The notes under the pieces are model-generated. The model saw only the letters and a list, made by a program, of their open reading frames with translations. It was not told where the DNA came from and did no database searches. The translations under genes and the position numbers were made by a program. DNA of 64,000 bases from an uncultured Sphingomonadaceae bacterium. Lineage in GTDB: Bacteria > Pseudomonadota > Alphaproteobacteria > Sphingomonadales > Sphingomonadaceae. The stretch spans positions 1 to 64,000 of the forward strand of contig CALKJZ010000025.1 of the NCBI GenBank assembly GCA_937995515.1, written 5' to 3'. The first letter of the stretch is position 1; each line of letters starts with the position of its first letter. This document shows, piece by piece, positions 28,860-39,647 of the stretch.

Positions 28860-29819
28860 TCAGGGCAGAAGGATGGTCGAGCCCACGGTCTTTCGCGCCT
28901 CGAGGTCGCGGTGGCAGGCAATTGCCTCGCCAAGCGGATAGCGCTGGCCGATCGTCACCCGAAGCTGGCCTCCCGTGAGCATCGCCAGCGCGCGCGCCGC
29001 GCCGGCCTCGAAGTCGGCCGGCTCGGCATAATAGTCGAACAGCGTCGGGCGGGTGGTGAACAGCGACCCCTTCTGCGCGAGGATCCCGAAGTCCACCGGC
29101 CCGATCGGGCCCGAGGCATTGCCGAAACTGATGTGGAGGCCGCGGCGGCGCAGCGAATCGATCGCCTGCGTGAAGGTGGCCTTGCCCACGCCGTCGATCA
29201 CCACGTCGACGCCCCCGCCGGAGATCTCCCGCACCCGTGCCGGCATGTCGGCATAGCCCAGCACATGGTCGGCGCCGGCCTCTGCGGCTTTTGCCTCCTT
29301 GCCCGGCGAGACGACGCCGATGACACTGGCGCCCACCGCCTTCAGCCACTGCACCAGCAGCAACCCCACGCCGCCGGCGGCAGCTGTCACCAGCACCCAC
29401 TGGCCCGGGCGGACGCGCGCACAGCGCTCGACGAGGAACTCCACGGTGCAGGCCTTGAGCCACGCGGCGGCTGCGGTTTCGTCGTCGAGCGAGTGAGGCA
29501 GCTTTACCACCGCCATCGCCGCCACGCGCCGGTGGCTGGCATAGCTTCCTGTGGTGGCCGCGAAATAGACCACCCGGTCGCCCGGCGCGAGGCCCTCAAC
29601 CCCTTCGCCCACGGCCTCGACGACGCCTGCGGCCTCCAGCCCGAGGCCGAACGGCGTAGCCAGCGGGTAGATGCCGGCGCGGTGGTAGGTGTCGATCATG
29701 TTCACCCCGATCGCCGTATGGCGGACGAGCACCTCGCCCGCGCCGGGCGGGCCTGCCTCGAACGGCTGAAGACGCATCACCTCCGGCCCGCCGGGAGCCT
29801 CCACCACGATCTTCTGCAT
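28860..29819 (-). CDS. quinone oxidoreductase (zinc-independent MDR family)
   Basis: IDTYHRAGIYPLATPFGLGLEAAGVVEAVGEGV, VLVTAAAGGVGLLLVQWLKAVGA. Confidence 0.92.
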   Translation of the reverse strand: MQKIVVEAPGGPEVMRLQPFEAGPPGAGEVLVRHTAIGVNMIDTYHRAGIYPLATPFGLGLEAAGVVEAVGEGVEGLAPGDRVVYFAATTGSYASHRRVAAMAVVKLPHSLDDETAAAAWLKACTVEFLVERCARVRPGQWVLVTAAAGGVGLLLVQWLKAVGASVIGVVSPGKEAKAAEAGADHVLGYADMPARVREISGGGVDVVIDGVGKATFTQAIDSLRRRGLHISFGNASGPIGPVDFGILAQKGSLFTTRPTLFDYYAEPADFEAGAARALAMLTGGQLRVTIGQRYPLGEAIACHRDLEARKTVGSTILLP

Positions 29820-29843
29820 CCGTGCCTTCCTCGGGATCTTGAC

Positions 29844-29857
29844 TGTTGCCGGCAACA
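29844..29857. promoter_or_regulatory. perfect 14-bp palindrome TGTTGCCGGCAACA, candidate operator
   Basis: in the divergent intergenic region between quinone oxidoreductase and GMC oxidoreductase. Confidence 0.5.
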
Positions 29858-29887
29858 ACGCCCCTTGCCCAATCGCGGCCGTCGCGC

Positions 29888-29914
29888 AAAGACGATAAAG
29901 ACGATAAAGACGAT
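29888..29914. repeat. 3 x 9-bp tandem repeat (aaagacgat)
   Basis: three perfect copies upstream of the GMC oxidoreductase. Confidence 0.93.
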
Positions 29915-29967
29915 AAGGCGAGGCGAGGCAGGGCGAAAGGCCCGCGGGAGACCCGGGGAGGCACGGC

Positions 29968-31596
29968 ATGGACGAGGTGGATTTCGTGATCGTGGGCGCG
30001 GGCTCGGCCGGCTGTGTGCTCGCCGCGCGCCTGTCGGAGGATCCGGGCACGCGCGTTGCGCTTCTCGAGGCGGGCGGCGAGACCGAGGCCACCATGGTGA
30101 CCATGCCTGCCGGCATCACCGAGCTTCTGCCGCCGGAGAAGCCCAACCCGTTCAACTGGGGTTTCTGGACAGTGCCGCAGCGCCACATGCACGGCCGCCG
30201 CCTGTTCTGGCCGCGCGGCCGCGGCCTCGGCGGATCGTCGGCCATCAACGGCATGGTCTACATCCGCGGCCACCCGACGGATTATGACCGGTGGGCGCAG
30301 ATCGGCTGCACCGGCTGGAGCTGGGACGACGTGCTGCCCTATTTCCGCAAGGCCGAACATTCCGAGCGCGGCGAGGACGCATTCCACGGTGTGGGTGGCC
30401 CGCTCAATACCCGCCAGCGCATGTTGCCGCATCCGCTCAACGAGGCGTTCCTCGAGGCGTGCCGCGAGGCCGGCCACCCGCTGACCGCGGATTTCAACGG
30501 GCCGCAGCCGGAGGGCGCGGGCATCTATGATTCGACCACGAGGGGCGGCGAGCGCTGGTCTGCCGCGCGCGCCTATCTGTCGCCCCCGGTGCGCCGCCGG
30601 CCCAATCTTGCCATCCACGCCCATGCGCTTGCGCACCGTGTCCTGCTCGATGGCGGGCGGGCGGTCGGCGTCGCCTTCCGCCAGGGCCCCGCGATCCGCA
30701 CCATCCGCGCCCGCACCACCATCCTCGCCGGCGGCGCGATCGCCTCGCCGCAGCTCCTGATGCTCTCGGGGATTGGCCCGGCCGCGCACCTGCGCGCCAT
30801 GGGCCTGCCCGTGGTGGCAGACCGGGGCGATGTCGGCGCGAACCTGCAGGACCATCTGGATGTGCTCGTGCAGTGGCGGTGCAACGCGCCGATCACGCTC
30901 AACGGCAATGCCCGGCTTGCAACCAAGCTCGCCGCCGGTGTCCAGTGGATGGCCCGCCGCGAGGGCAATGCCAGCCACGTGCCCACCGCCTGCGGCGCCT
31001 TCCTCCCGAGCCGCGAGGGCCTCGCCGCTCCCGACATCCAGATCCACTTCATGCCGGTCAAGGGGCACGCCCACGGCGTGGGCGGGGTCTCGCCCGAGCA
31101 TGGCTATTCCATGCACGTCTGCCACCTGCGGCCCGAAAGCCGCGGCACCATCCGCCTCGCCTCGCCCGACCCGGCCGCAGCTCCGGCGATCGACCCGAAC
31201 TATCTCGACTCGCCGGCAGACATGGAGGCGATGGTCAGCGGCATCGAGCTGGCCCGCGCCATCGGTCGCCAGCCTTCGCTCAACCGCTACAACGCGGGCG
31301 AGACCTGGCCTGGCGAGGGCGTGCCGGCCGAGGCGCTCCCCGACATGATCCGCGCCTGGGGGGAGACGATCTACCACCCGGTGGGCACCTGCCGCATGGG
31401 CCCGGATCCGGATTCGGTCGTCACCCCCGAGCTCCGGGTGCGCAAGGTGGAGGGGTTGATGGTGGTCGATGCCTCGGTGATGCCATTCGTCGTCTCGGGC
31501 AACACCAACGCGCCCACGATCATGATCGCGGAGAAGGCCGCCGACATGATCCGCGCGGCTCGCAAGGAGGCGCGGCCGAAGGCGAAGGCCGCGTGA
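29968..31596 (+). CDS. GMC family oxidoreductase (choline dehydrogenase-like)
   Basis: [58 protein letters not shown]. Confidence 0.94.
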   Translation: MDEVDFVIVGAGSAGCVLAARLSEDPGTRVALLEAGGETEATMVTMPAGITELLPPEKPNPFNWGFWTVPQRHMHGRRLFWPRGRGLGGSSAINGMVYIRGHPTDYDRWAQIGCTGWSWDDVLPYFRKAEHSERGEDAFHGVGGPLNTRQRMLPHPLNEAFLEACREAGHPLTADFNGPQPEGAGIYDSTTRGGERWSAARAYLSPPVRRRPNLAIHAHALAHRVLLDGGRAVGVAFRQGPAIRTIRARTTILAGGAIASPQLLMLSGIGPAAHLRAMGLPVVADRGDVGANLQDHLDVLVQWRCNAPITLNGNARLATKLAAGVQWMARREGNASHVPTACGAFLPSREGLAAPDIQIHFMPVKGHAHGVGGVSPEHGYSMHVCHLRPESRGTIRLASPDPAAAPAIDPNYLDSPADMEAMVSGIELARAIGRQPSLNRYNAGETWPGEGVPAEALPDMIRAWGETIYHPVGTCRMGPDPDSVVTPELRVRKVEGLMVVDASVMPFVVSGNTNAPTIMIAEKAADMIRAARKEARPKAKAA

Positions 31597-32744
31597 GCGG
31601 CACGCCTTTTGCCATCCCGGTCAACGAGGAGGAATGCGCCTTCATCGCCGGGCGCGTGGCCGCGTTCCGCTTCTTCGAGGAGCCGGCGGGCCATCGCTGG
31701 GAGCATGGCGCCAACCGGGCCTACATGGAGCGGCTGCGCGACCGGTGGCTGCACGGGTTCGACTGGCCGGCGGCCGTTGCCCGCATGAACCGCCTGCCGC
31801 ACCTGCAGGTCGAGGTGGAGCCGGGCTTCTGCCTCCACTGCGTCCACCTGCGCTCCCAGCGCGCGGATGCTGTGCCGCTTCTCATCATGCACGGCTGGCC
31901 CGGCTCGATCCTCGAGTTCGACGCGCTCTACGAGCGGCTTGCCGCACCGGAAGACGCGCACGCGCCCGCCTTCCATGTTGTCGCCCCCTCGATCCCCGGC
32001 TACGCTTGGTCCGACAAGCCGGCCGCGCCGATCGGTCCACGCGCGGTCGGCAGGCTTTACGCGCGCCTCATGGCCGCACTCGGCTATGAGCGCTTTCTCG
32101 CCCAGGGCGGGGACTGGGGCTCGGTGATCGGCGGCTGGATGGGGCTCGACTGCCCCGCGCTCCTCGGCCTGCACCTGAACGGTTTCGGCCTTCGCCCGGC
32201 CGACATGCGGCCCACCACCGATGCCGAGCGCAAATGGCTCGCATGGGCCCGGGCCATCCGCATGACCGAGACGGGCTACCTCGCCCTCCAGGCCACCAAG
32301 CCGCAGTCGCTTGCCTATGCGATGATGGACAGCCCGATGGGGGTCGCGGCGTGGTTCGCGGAAAAATACTGCGGCTGGTCGGATACGGCCGCAACCGTCG
32401 TCGAGCCGCCGTTCCCGCTCGATGCGCTGCTTGCTACCATCATGATCTACCTGACGACGCGCAGCTTCGCCACGGCCACCTGGCTCTACCGCGGCATGGC
32501 GCTTGAAGGGGGGTTCACCATCCCCGAGGGGCGGCGCATCGAGGTGCCGACCGCGGTTGCCGCCTTCCCGCACGACCTTCTCGCCTTTCCGCCGCGGCCG
32601 ATGGTCGAGCGCGGCTACCGCGTGGCCCGCTGGACCGCCTTTGCGAAAGGCGGGCATTTTGCAGGCCTCGAATGCCCGGAAGAGCTGCTCGAGGACCTGC
32701 GCGGCTTTGCGGCGAGCCTTGCAGTGATGCCGGGCCCATCCTGA
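31593..32744 (+). CDS. epoxide hydrolase family protein
   Basis: [32 protein letters not shown]-terminal EHN-type domain; GTG start overlapping the previous stop. Confidence 0.9.
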   Translation: MSGTPFAIPVNEEECAFIAGRVAAFRFFEEPAGHRWEHGANRAYMERLRDRWLHGFDWPAAVARMNRLPHLQVEVEPGFCLHCVHLRSQRADAVPLLIMHGWPGSILEFDALYERLAAPEDAHAPAFHVVAPSIPGYAWSDKPAAPIGPRAVGRLYARLMAALGYERFLAQGGDWGSVIGGWMGLDCPALLGLHLNGFGLRPADMRPTTDAERKWLAWARAIRMTETGYLALQATKPQSLAYAMMDSPMGVAAWFAEKYCGWSDTAATVVEPPFPLDALLATIMIYLTTRSFATATWLYRGMALEGGFTIPEGRRIEVPTAVAAFPHDLLAFPPRPMVERGYRVARWTAFAKGGHFAGLECPEELLEDLRGFAASLAVMPGPS

Positions 32745-32826
32745 CCGGAGGCCCTCGCGGCGTTGCGGCCCGCCTCGGCTGAGCCGGAACAGGAGCCGTG
32801 CGCCGCCGCCTCCGGCGCGGCGCTGC

Positions 32827-32914
32827 CGCGCGCGCCTGCCAGACGTGGCGCACAGGGAGGCCGGCCGGAGCAGCTGGCAGCCGCTGCCGCTCGCGCGCGC
32901 CTGCCAGACGTGGC
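32827..32914. repeat. 23-bp direct repeat (cgcgcgcgcctgccagacgtggc), 2 copies, period 65 bp
   Basis: 32827-32849 and 32892-32914 identical. Confidence 0.93.
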
Positions 32915-32955
32915 AGGGCCCGTCCGCGCAACCCGCCCCCTCCGGTGCCGGCGCG

Positions 32956-34164
32956 ATGCGCGCGATCGCGCCTTCTGCGCGACTGGCCCTTCCGGCCGGT
33001 TCCACGCTGCTCGCCTTCGGGCCGCCCCTTGTGCGGCTTGCCGATGTCCAGCCGGCCGCCTCGGCCTTCTGGCGCATGGCGCTCGCCGCGCTGCTCATGC
33101 TTGCCTTTGCCTTCTGGCCCCGGCCGTGCGCACGCCCCTCGCATGCCGGGCTGCCGCGTGCCGGGCTGTCATGGCGGCCCGGCCGGCTCGCCAGGCTGTT
33201 CTTCGCGCTCGAGCGTCTTTTCTGGCACGCCGGGATCCTGCGCACGACACCCGGAAATGCCGCCCTGTTTGCCAACACCACGGCGTCCATGCTCGCCGGC
33301 TGGGGCATGGCAAGGCTTGGCGAGCGGCCCAACCGTCGAGGCGCGCTGGCGCTTGCGCTCGGCCTTTCGGGCGCGCGCCTGCTGCTTGCCGTCTCGGCCG
33401 ACATCTCGCCGCAGAACCTCGCCGGCGATCTCCTGAGCCTTGCCGCGGCGGCCTTCTGTCTCCTCTGGCTGGTGGTAATGCGCATGCGCCACGCCGCGCA
33501 GGCGCCGGTCGTGCGTGCGCTGGCAACGCTTGCCGGCGCGATCGTCCTCCTTCCGGTCGCGCTCTGTTCCGGGGGGCCGTTCTGGCCGCAGGACTGGCGG
33601 CCGGTCGTCGCACTCGCGCTCACCCGCCAGGTGCTGGGCCACGGTCTCATCATCCTCGCCTCCGGCCGCCTGCCGGCCAGCGTGCTGGGCCTTGGGCTGC
33701 TCGTGCAGCCGGTTGCAAGCGCGGCGGCTGGCTGGGCCGGGTTCGGCGAGGCGCTGCGGCCGCTGCAGGCGCCGGGCGGCCTGATGGTGCTCGCCGGCCT
33801 TGGCCTCGTGCGACGCGGACCGGCTTGGCAAGGCCCGGCTTCGGGCCTAGCTGGGCCGGATGGATCGCCGCACCTTCGTGAAAGCGTCTGCCTTGACCAT
33901 GCTTGCTGCCAGCACTGCGCTTCCGGCCATGCCGTCCGCCCCGCCGGTTGCCCGCCGTGGGGACTGGGTGACACAGATGCACGGCCTCACCGTGCCCGAC
34001 CCCTACCGATGGCTGCGCGACCCGGCCTTCCCGAAGGTGGAGGACCGGGAGATCCTCGCCTATCTCGAGGCCGAAAACGCCTGGTTCGAACGGGAGATGG
34101 CCCCCCAGTCGATGCTGGTCGAAGCGCTGTTCGAGCAGCTCAAAGGCCAGATCCGGGAGGATGA
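32956..34164 (+). CDS. EamA/DMT family transporter; 3' end runs on into the next gene
   Basis: multiple TM segments, AFWRMALAALLML, ANTTASMLAGWGMARLGERP, LLVQPVASAAAGWAGFGEAL; residues after ~33830 are out-of-frame reading of the S9 gene. Confidence 0.75.
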   Translation: MRAIAPSARLALPAGSTLLAFGPPLVRLADVQPAASAFWRMALAALLMLAFAFWPRPCARPSHAGLPRAGLSWRPGRLARLFFALERLFWHAGILRTTPGNAALFANTTASMLAGWGMARLGERPNRRGALALALGLSGARLLLAVSADISPQNLAGDLLSLAAAAFCLLWLVVMRMRHAAQAPVVRALATLAGAIVLLPVALCSGGPFWPQDWRPVVALALTRQVLGHGLIILASGRLPASVLGLGLLVQPVASAAAGWAGFGEALRPLQAPGGLMVLAGLGLVRRGPAWQGPASGLAGPDGSPHLRESVCLDHACCQHCASGHAVRPAGCPPWGLGDTDARPHRARPLPMAARPGLPEGGGPGDPRLSRGRKRLVRTGDGPPVDAGRSAVRAAQRPDPGG

Positions 34165-36004
34165 CGAAAGCGTGCCGGTGCCCGACGGCGCCCATGAGGT
34201 CTGGTGGAAGTTCGAGCCGGGCGCACAATACCGGCAATGGTGGTGGCGCCCGCGCGGGAGACCGGATCTCGCGCGCGTGATCCTCTCGGAACCCGAGCTG
34301 GCAGAGGGCCGCAGCTATTTCCGGCTCGGCACCTTCCAGATCTCGCCCGACGGCCGGCTGCTCGCCTACAGTTTCGATGCCAGTGGCGACGAGCGCTTCG
34401 AGCTGCGCGTGCGCGACCTTGCAAGCGGCCGCGACATCCGGACCGTTGCCCCGGATTCGCTGGGACCGGTCGGCTGGCTCTGGGATTCCTCGGGTCTTGT
34501 CTGGGCGCAGACCTCCGAGCAGTGGCGGCCCGACCGGGTGCGCCTCCACCGGCTCGGCGCGCCTGCCGGCCAAGACCCGGTGCTCTACCAGGAGCCCGAG
34601 GATTTTTTCATTTCCGTCTCCACGAGCCAGGACCGTCGGTGGATTTTCGTGAACGCCGCCCAGTCCGAGACGCGCGAGGTGCACCTCATCGACGCCGCAA
34701 GGCCGGATGCGCCGCCGCGGCTGATGCGCCGCCGCGAGCGGGGCATCGAATATGCGGTCGATGCCAACCGCGGGATGTTTTTCGTCCACGCCAACGACAC
34801 GCACCCCAACTTCCGCATCGCAACCGCCCCGCTCGACAGGCCCGCCCAGTGGACGACGCTGATCGAGGGAGATGCGCAGACCTACATCACCGGCCTTGCG
34901 CCCTTCGCCTCCTATGTTGCCGTCGAGGAGCGGCTCGAAGGGCTCGACCAGGTGCGCCTTCTGTTTCCCGATGGCCGGCAGCGGCGCATCGCCTTTCCCG
35001 AGGCAAGCTATGCCGCCTCGCTTGGCGCCAATGCCGAGCCCGACGCGCCGCTCCTGCGGCTCAGCTATTCCTCGATGGTCACGCCCAATACCGACTATGA
35101 CTATGACGTCGCGGCGGACCGGCTGGTGGTGCGCAAGGTGCAGGAGATCCCCTCCGGCTACGACCCGTCGCTCTACGTGACGGAGCGGCTGATGGCCCCC
35201 GCGCGCGACGGCACGCGGGTGCCCGTCTCGGTCGTCCATCGCCGCGACTATCCAAGGGACGGCTCCGCGCCGCTCCACGTCTATGGCTATGGCAGCTATG
35301 GCTATGCCGTGCCGCCGGCGTTCGCCGCCTCGAGGCTTGCCATGCTCGACCGCGGCTTTGCCTATGCCATCGCCCATGTCCGCGGCGGCGACGATCTTGG
35401 CCGGCAATGGTATCTCGATGGCAAGCTCGCGAACAAGGCCAACACCTTCAACGATTTCGAGGATGTGACCCGGTTCCTGCACAGCCGGGGCTTCGGCCGG
35501 CCGTCGCTGACATCGGCCTCCGGCGGCTCGGCCGGCGGCTGGCTGATCGGCGCCGTCGCAACCCGGGCGCCCGATCTCTACGGGGCGATGGTGGCGCATG
35601 TGCCGTTCGTCGACGTGCTGAACACCATGCTCGACGCCTCGCTGCCGCTCACTCCGGGCGAGTTCCCGGAATGGGGCAACCCGGCCGAGGACGAGGCGGC
35701 GTTCCGGCGGCTGCTCGCGCTCAGCCCCTACGACCAGGTGCGCCGCCAGCGCTACCCGCACCTGCTGGTGACCGCCGGGCTGAACGACCCGCGCGTCACC
35801 TACTGGGAGCCGGCCAAGTGGGTGGCCCGGCTGCGCGCCGAGGCCGAGCCCGGCAGCATCCTCCTTCTGAAGACGAACATGGGCGCGGGCCACGGCGGCA
35901 AGTCGGGCCGTTTCGAGCGGCTGCGCGAGGTGGCCGAGGAAATGGCCTTCATCTTCATGGCGCTCGACCGCAACGACCGGGCGGCGCGCCGGCCTGCCGG
36001 CTGA
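33860..36004 (+). CDS. oligopeptidase B-like S9A serine peptidase
   Basis: DPYRWLRDP, GYGSYGY, ASGGSAGGWLIGA active-site Ser, LNDPRVTYWEPAKWVARLR, MGAGHGGKSGRF; Tat-like start MDRRTFVKAS. Confidence 0.93.
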   Translation: MDRRTFVKASALTMLAASTALPAMPSAPPVARRGDWVTQMHGLTVPDPYRWLRDPAFPKVEDREILAYLEAENAWFEREMAPQSMLVEALFEQLKGQIREDDESVPVPDGAHEVWWKFEPGAQYRQWWWRPRGRPDLARVILSEPELAEGRSYFRLGTFQISPDGRLLAYSFDASGDERFELRVRDLASGRDIRTVAPDSLGPVGWLWDSSGLVWAQTSEQWRPDRVRLHRLGAPAGQDPVLYQEPEDFFISVSTSQDRRWIFVNAAQSETREVHLIDAARPDAPPRLMRRRERGIEYAVDANRGMFFVHANDTHPNFRIATAPLDRPAQWTTLIEGDAQTYITGLAPFASYVAVEERLEGLDQVRLLFPDGRQRRIAFPEASYAASLGANAEPDAPLLRLSYSSMVTPNTDYDYDVAADRLVVRKVQEIPSGYDPSLYVTERLMAPARDGTRVPVSVVHRRDYPRDGSAPLHVYGYGSYGYAVPPAFAASRLAMLDRGFAYAIAHVRGGDDLGRQWYLDGKLANKANTFNDFEDVTRFLHSRGFGRPSLTSASGGSAGGWLIGAVATRAPDLYGAMVAHVPFVDVLNTMLDASLPLTPGEFPEWGNPAEDEAAFRRLLALSPYDQVRRQRYPHLLVTAGLNDPRVTYWEPAKWVARLRAEAEPGSILLLKTNMGAGHGGKSGRFERLREVAEEMAFIFMALDRNDRAARRPAG

Positions 36005-36040
36005 GGCGGTCGATTCCCCGAGCCCCGGGGATGGCGGCCG

Positions 36041-36086
36041 GGCAGCCGCGACCGGGCAAGCGCAGGTTGGCAGCCGCGACCGGGCA
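36041..36086. repeat. 18-bp direct repeat (ggcagccgcgaccgggca), 2 copies
   Basis: 36041-36058 and 36069-36086. Confidence 0.9.
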
Positions 36087-36203
36087 GGCCCCGCGCCGCA
36101 CCACCTGTGGCAGAGGCCGGGCCACCGTCCGGCCCGGACGTGGTGCATGCCTGCCGCCGGGCCGGGCGTTGCCTTTTCGTGCCTCGCGCGGCAGGGCCGG
36201 GCC

Positions 36204-36602
36204 ATGCCGCCCACCTTCGCGACCGAGATCACACCCGGGCCCGACGACATCGACATCCTCGGCCATGTGTCGAACATCGTCTATGTCCGCTGGCTGCAGG
36301 AGATCGCAACCGCCCACTGGCAGGCGGTTGCCACGCTCGAGGAACAGGCGCGCCTCATCTGGGCGGTCGTCCGCCACGAGATCGACTATCGCAGGGCCTG
36401 CCACCTCGGCGAGCGGCTCGTCGCCGAGACCTGGGCCGAAAACCCGCGCGGGCCCCGCTTCGACCGGCGCATCCGGATCTTCGGCCCGGCGGGTGACACG
36501 CGCATGGACTCCCGCACCACCTGGGTGCTGGTGGATCGCCAGCGGCTCAAGCCGCTCAGGGTGCCGGCCGATCTCATCGCGCGGTTCCTCGGGCAGGGCT
36601 GA
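36204..36602 (+). CDS. acyl-CoA thioesterase (hotdog, YbgC-like)
   Basis: DDIDILGHVSNIVYVRWLQEIATAHW; start ATG 36204. Confidence 0.85.
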   Translation: MPPTFATEITPGPDDIDILGHVSNIVYVRWLQEIATAHWQAVATLEEQARLIWAVVRHEIDYRRACHLGERLVAETWAENPRGPRFDRRIRIFGPAGDTRMDSRTTWVLVDRQRLKPLRVPADLIARFLGQG

Positions 36603-36628
36603 CCGGCGGCCGGCCCCGCGGCGTGCGC

Positions 36629-37117
36629 CTATTCGGTCTCGATGGGAAAGCCTGCGAACGGCTTGGTTGCGTGCATGGCAACCGACGAGGTCACCCGCGC
36701 GACCAGCCCGTCGGCCGCGGTCCAGCTGGCCGTCAGGTCCCGCCACTCGGCCATCGAACGCACCAGAACCTTGACCTGATAGTCCGACTCGCCGGAGATC
36801 TCGTCGGCCTCGATCACCCGCGGGTCGGCGCGGAACCAGGCCTCGACTGCTGCGAAATCCTCCGGCTGGTGCCGCGCGAGCGCCACCTGCGCGTGGATGA
36901 TGGTGGCCGGGCGCACCTTCTCGATGGCAACCTGCGCCCGATAGCCGGTGATCACGCCCGCATCTTCCAGCCGCCGCACCCGCGCAAGGCAGGCAGACGG
37001 GGAAAGGGCCACCCGTTCGGCAAGCCGCGCGTTGGTGATTCGCCCATCCGCCTGCAGGATGCGGAGGATCCGGCGGTCGATCCGGTCGAGAAGAATGGCG
37101 TCTTCGCGCGCTTTCAT
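36629..37117 (-). CDS. Lrp/AsnC family transcriptional regulator
   Basis: LDRIDRRILRILQADGRITNARLAERVALSPSACLARVRRLEDAGVITGY. Confidence 0.94.
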   Translation of the reverse strand: MKAREDAILLDRIDRRILRILQADGRITNARLAERVALSPSACLARVRRLEDAGVITGYRAQVAIEKVRPATIIHAQVALARHQPEDFAAVEAWFRADPRVIEADEISGESDYQVKVLVRSMAEWRDLTASWTAADGLVARVTSSVAMHATKPFAGFPIETE

Positions 37118-37195
37118 GGCAGGGCCCCGAATCTTCTTCTGCCCATGCCGCAGAAAATCGCAACCCCTTCGCCGGATCCTCGGGCATAGGGGCGC

Positions 37196-38236
37196 ATGGC
37201 CTTGGCATCCCCAACCGACCCCAGTGGCTGGCAGGTCCGGCCTGCGACCGCGGCCGACCTCGATGGCCTGATGGCGCTCGCCCGGCTGACCGGGGGCGGC
37301 TTCACCAACCTTCCGCAGGACGAGGGCGCGCTTGCGGCGCGGATCCGCTGGTCCGAACAGAGCCTTGCGGCCACCTGCGAGGCGCCCGGCGATGCGCTCT
37401 ACCTCATGGTGCTCGAAGAGCGCGCAACCGGCCGGATCGGGGGCACCGCCTGCCTGTTCTCCGAGGTCGGGGTGCGCTGGCCCTTCTATTCCTACAAGAT
37501 CACCACGATCGCGCTGCGCTCGCGCGAGCTCGACCGGACCTTCCGCACAAGGGTGCTGCATCTCGTCAACGATTTCGATGGCGCCTCCGAGGTGGGCGGG
37601 CTGTTCCTTCACCCCGACCTGCGCACCGGCGGGCTTGGCCGCCTGCTGGCGAAAAGCCGCTACCTGTTCATGGCCGGGCACCGGGCGCGCTTTGCCGACC
37701 GGGTGCTCGCCGAACTGCGCGGCGTGATCGATGCGCAAGGCAATGCGCCCTTCTGGGATGCGATTGCCGGTCGCTTCTTCGGCATGGGCTTCCAGGAGGC
37801 AGACCATTTCAACAGCGTCAACGGCAACCAGTTCATTGCCGACCTGATGCCCAAATATCCGGTCTATGTGGCGCTCCTTTCTGCCGCCGCGCAGGCCGCG
37901 CTTGGCCAGCCGCACCCCGCCGGGCGCGCGGCGCAGCGGATGCTGGAAGCCGAAGGGTTCCGCTTCAACGGCTATGTCGACATCTTCGACGGCGGGCCGA
38001 CCATGGACGCCGAGACCGACAGCCTGAAGACGCTCCGGGAGGCCGAGCGGGCGATCGTGCGCGGGCATCTTTCCGCCGAGGCGGCCGCCGACGTGCCGCT
38101 GCGGCTCGTCTCGGCGGGCCGGCTCGAAGGCTTCCGCGCCGTTGCGGCACCGCTCATGCTGGCCGACGACGGGGTGGCGCTCCCGGCCTCCTCGGGCATC
38201 GAGAGGGGGGAGGAGGTGCTCCATGCCGGCTTCTGA
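37196..38236 (+). CDS. astA: arginine N-succinyltransferase
   Basis: VRPATAADLDGLMALARLTGGGFTNLP, GGLFLHPDLRTGGLGRLLAKSRYLFMA, GYVDIFDGGPTMDA. Confidence 0.93.
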   Translation: MALASPTDPSGWQVRPATAADLDGLMALARLTGGGFTNLPQDEGALAARIRWSEQSLAATCEAPGDALYLMVLEERATGRIGGTACLFSEVGVRWPFYSYKITTIALRSRELDRTFRTRVLHLVNDFDGASEVGGLFLHPDLRTGGLGRLLAKSRYLFMAGHRARFADRVLAELRGVIDAQGNAPFWDAIAGRFFGMGFQEADHFNSVNGNQFIADLMPKYPVYVALLSAAAQAALGQPHPAGRAAQRMLEAEGFRFNGYVDIFDGGPTMDAETDSLKTLREAERAIVRGHLSAEAAADVPLRLVSAGRLEGFRAVAAPLMLADDGVALPASSGIERGEEVLHAGF

Positions 38237-39647
38237 GATGCTGAAAAGCCATCGCCCCCACGATGGAACGCTGCTCTGGGAAGGCGCCGTGGCCGGCGCG
38301 TCCGAGGTGGCAGCAGCGGTCGCCAGGGCTCGCGCCGCGCAGCCCGCCTGGGCTTCGGCTCCGCTCGGGGCCCGCATCGGGCTGGCGCGCCGGTTCGCGG
38401 AGAGGGTGGCAGCCCATGCGGCCCCGTTCGCGCGGCTGATCGCGGAGGAAACGGGAAAGCCCCTGTGGGAAGCCGAGACCGAGGTGGCAAGTGTTGCGGC
38501 CAAGGTGGAGATATCGGTCGCAGCCCACGCCGCACGCACCGGCACCCTCGAGCGGCCGTTCGCAGCCGACCGCCACGGGGCCATCCAGGCTGTCCGGCAC
38601 AAGCCGCACGGCGTGCTCGGCGTGCTCGGCCCCTACAACTTCCCCGCGCACCTGCCCAACGGCCACATCGTGCCGGCGCTGCTTGCGGGCAATGCCGTGG
38701 TGTTCAAGCCCTCCGAGCTGACCCCGGCGACGGGCGAATATCTTGCCCTGCTGTGGCGCGAGGCGGGCCTTGCGCCCGGCCTCCTCGAGCTGGTCCAAGG
38801 CGGCGGCGAGACGGGCCGCGCGCTCGCCGGCGCAGAGATCGACGGGCTGCTGTTCACCGGCTCGGCTGCAACCGGGGCGGCGCTCGCGCGGCAGTTCGCC
38901 GAGACCCCGCACCGGATCCTCGCGCTCGAAATGGGCGGCAACAACCCGCTCATCGTCTGGGATCTGCCCGCTGGCCGGGTCGAGGCGGCAGCCGCCATCG
39001 TGCTGCAATCGGCGTTTCTCTCGGCGGGGCAGCGCTGCACGTGCGCGCGCCGGCTGATCCTGCCCGAGGGGCCGGCCGGCGATGCGCTGCTCGAGGCGGT
39101 GGTCGCCGGGGCCGACCGCCTCATCATCGGCCCGCCCCTTGCCGAGCCGCAGCCGTTCATGGGGCCCCTCATCTCCAATCGCGCAGCCGATGGCCTGCTG
39201 GCAGGTGCGGCCGCAATCGGCGGGCGGGTGATCCGCCCCGTCCGCCGGCTGCACGAGGGGCTGCCCTTCCTTGCACCGGGACTCGTCGATGTGACGGGCC
39301 TTGCCGTGCCCGATGAGGAGCTGTTCGGCCCGCTCCTGCAGGTTGTGCGCGTGCCCGGTTTTGCCGAGGCCATGGCGGCAGCCAACGCGACCCGCTTCGG
39401 GCTTTCGGCGGCCCTTCTGGGCGGCAACCGTGCGCTCTACGAGCGCTTCTGGGCCGAGAGCCGGGCCGGGGTTGTCAACTGGAACCGGCCGACGAACGGG
39501 GCTGCCTCGAGCGCGCCCTTCGGCGGCGTCGGCGCGTCTGGCAACCATCGCCCCTCGGCGTGGTACGCAGCCGACTATTGCGCCTTTCCCGTTGCCTCGA
39601 TCGAAGCCGAGGCGCCCGCGGCCCCCGAACTGAAAGGCCTCAACTGA
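38223..39647 (+). CDS. astD: succinylglutamate-semialdehyde dehydrogenase
   Basis: GVLGPYNFPAHLPNGHIVPALLAGNAVVFKPSELTP, FTGSAATGAAL, ALEMGGNNPLIV, SAFLSAGQRCTCARRL. Confidence 0.94.
   Translation: MPASEMLKSHRPHDGTLLWEGAVAGASEVAAAVARARAAQPAWASAPLGARIGLARRFAERVAAHAAPFARLIAEETGKPLWEAETEVASVAAKVEISVAAHAARTGTLERPFAADRHGAIQAVRHKPHGVLGVLGPYNFPAHLPNGHIVPALLAGNAVVFKPSELTPATGEYLALLWREAGLAPGLLELVQGGGETGRALAGAEIDGLLFTGSAATGAALARQFAETPHRILALEMGGNNPLIVWDLPAGRVEAAAAIVLQSAFLSAGQRCTCARRLILPEGPAGDALLEAVVAGADRLIIGPPLAEPQPFMGPLISNRAADGLLAGAAAIGGRVIRPVRRLHEGLPFLAPGLVDVTGLAVPDEELFGPLLQVVRVPGFAEAMAAANATRFGLSAALLGGNRALYERFWAESRAGVVNWNRPTNGAASSAPFGGVGASGNHRPSAWYAADYCAFPVASIEAEAPAAPELKGLN

Noticed and set aside
33650-36277. 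875-aa minus-strand ORF antisense to the S9 peptidase
   Set aside because: Shadow ORF of a confident peptidase gene.
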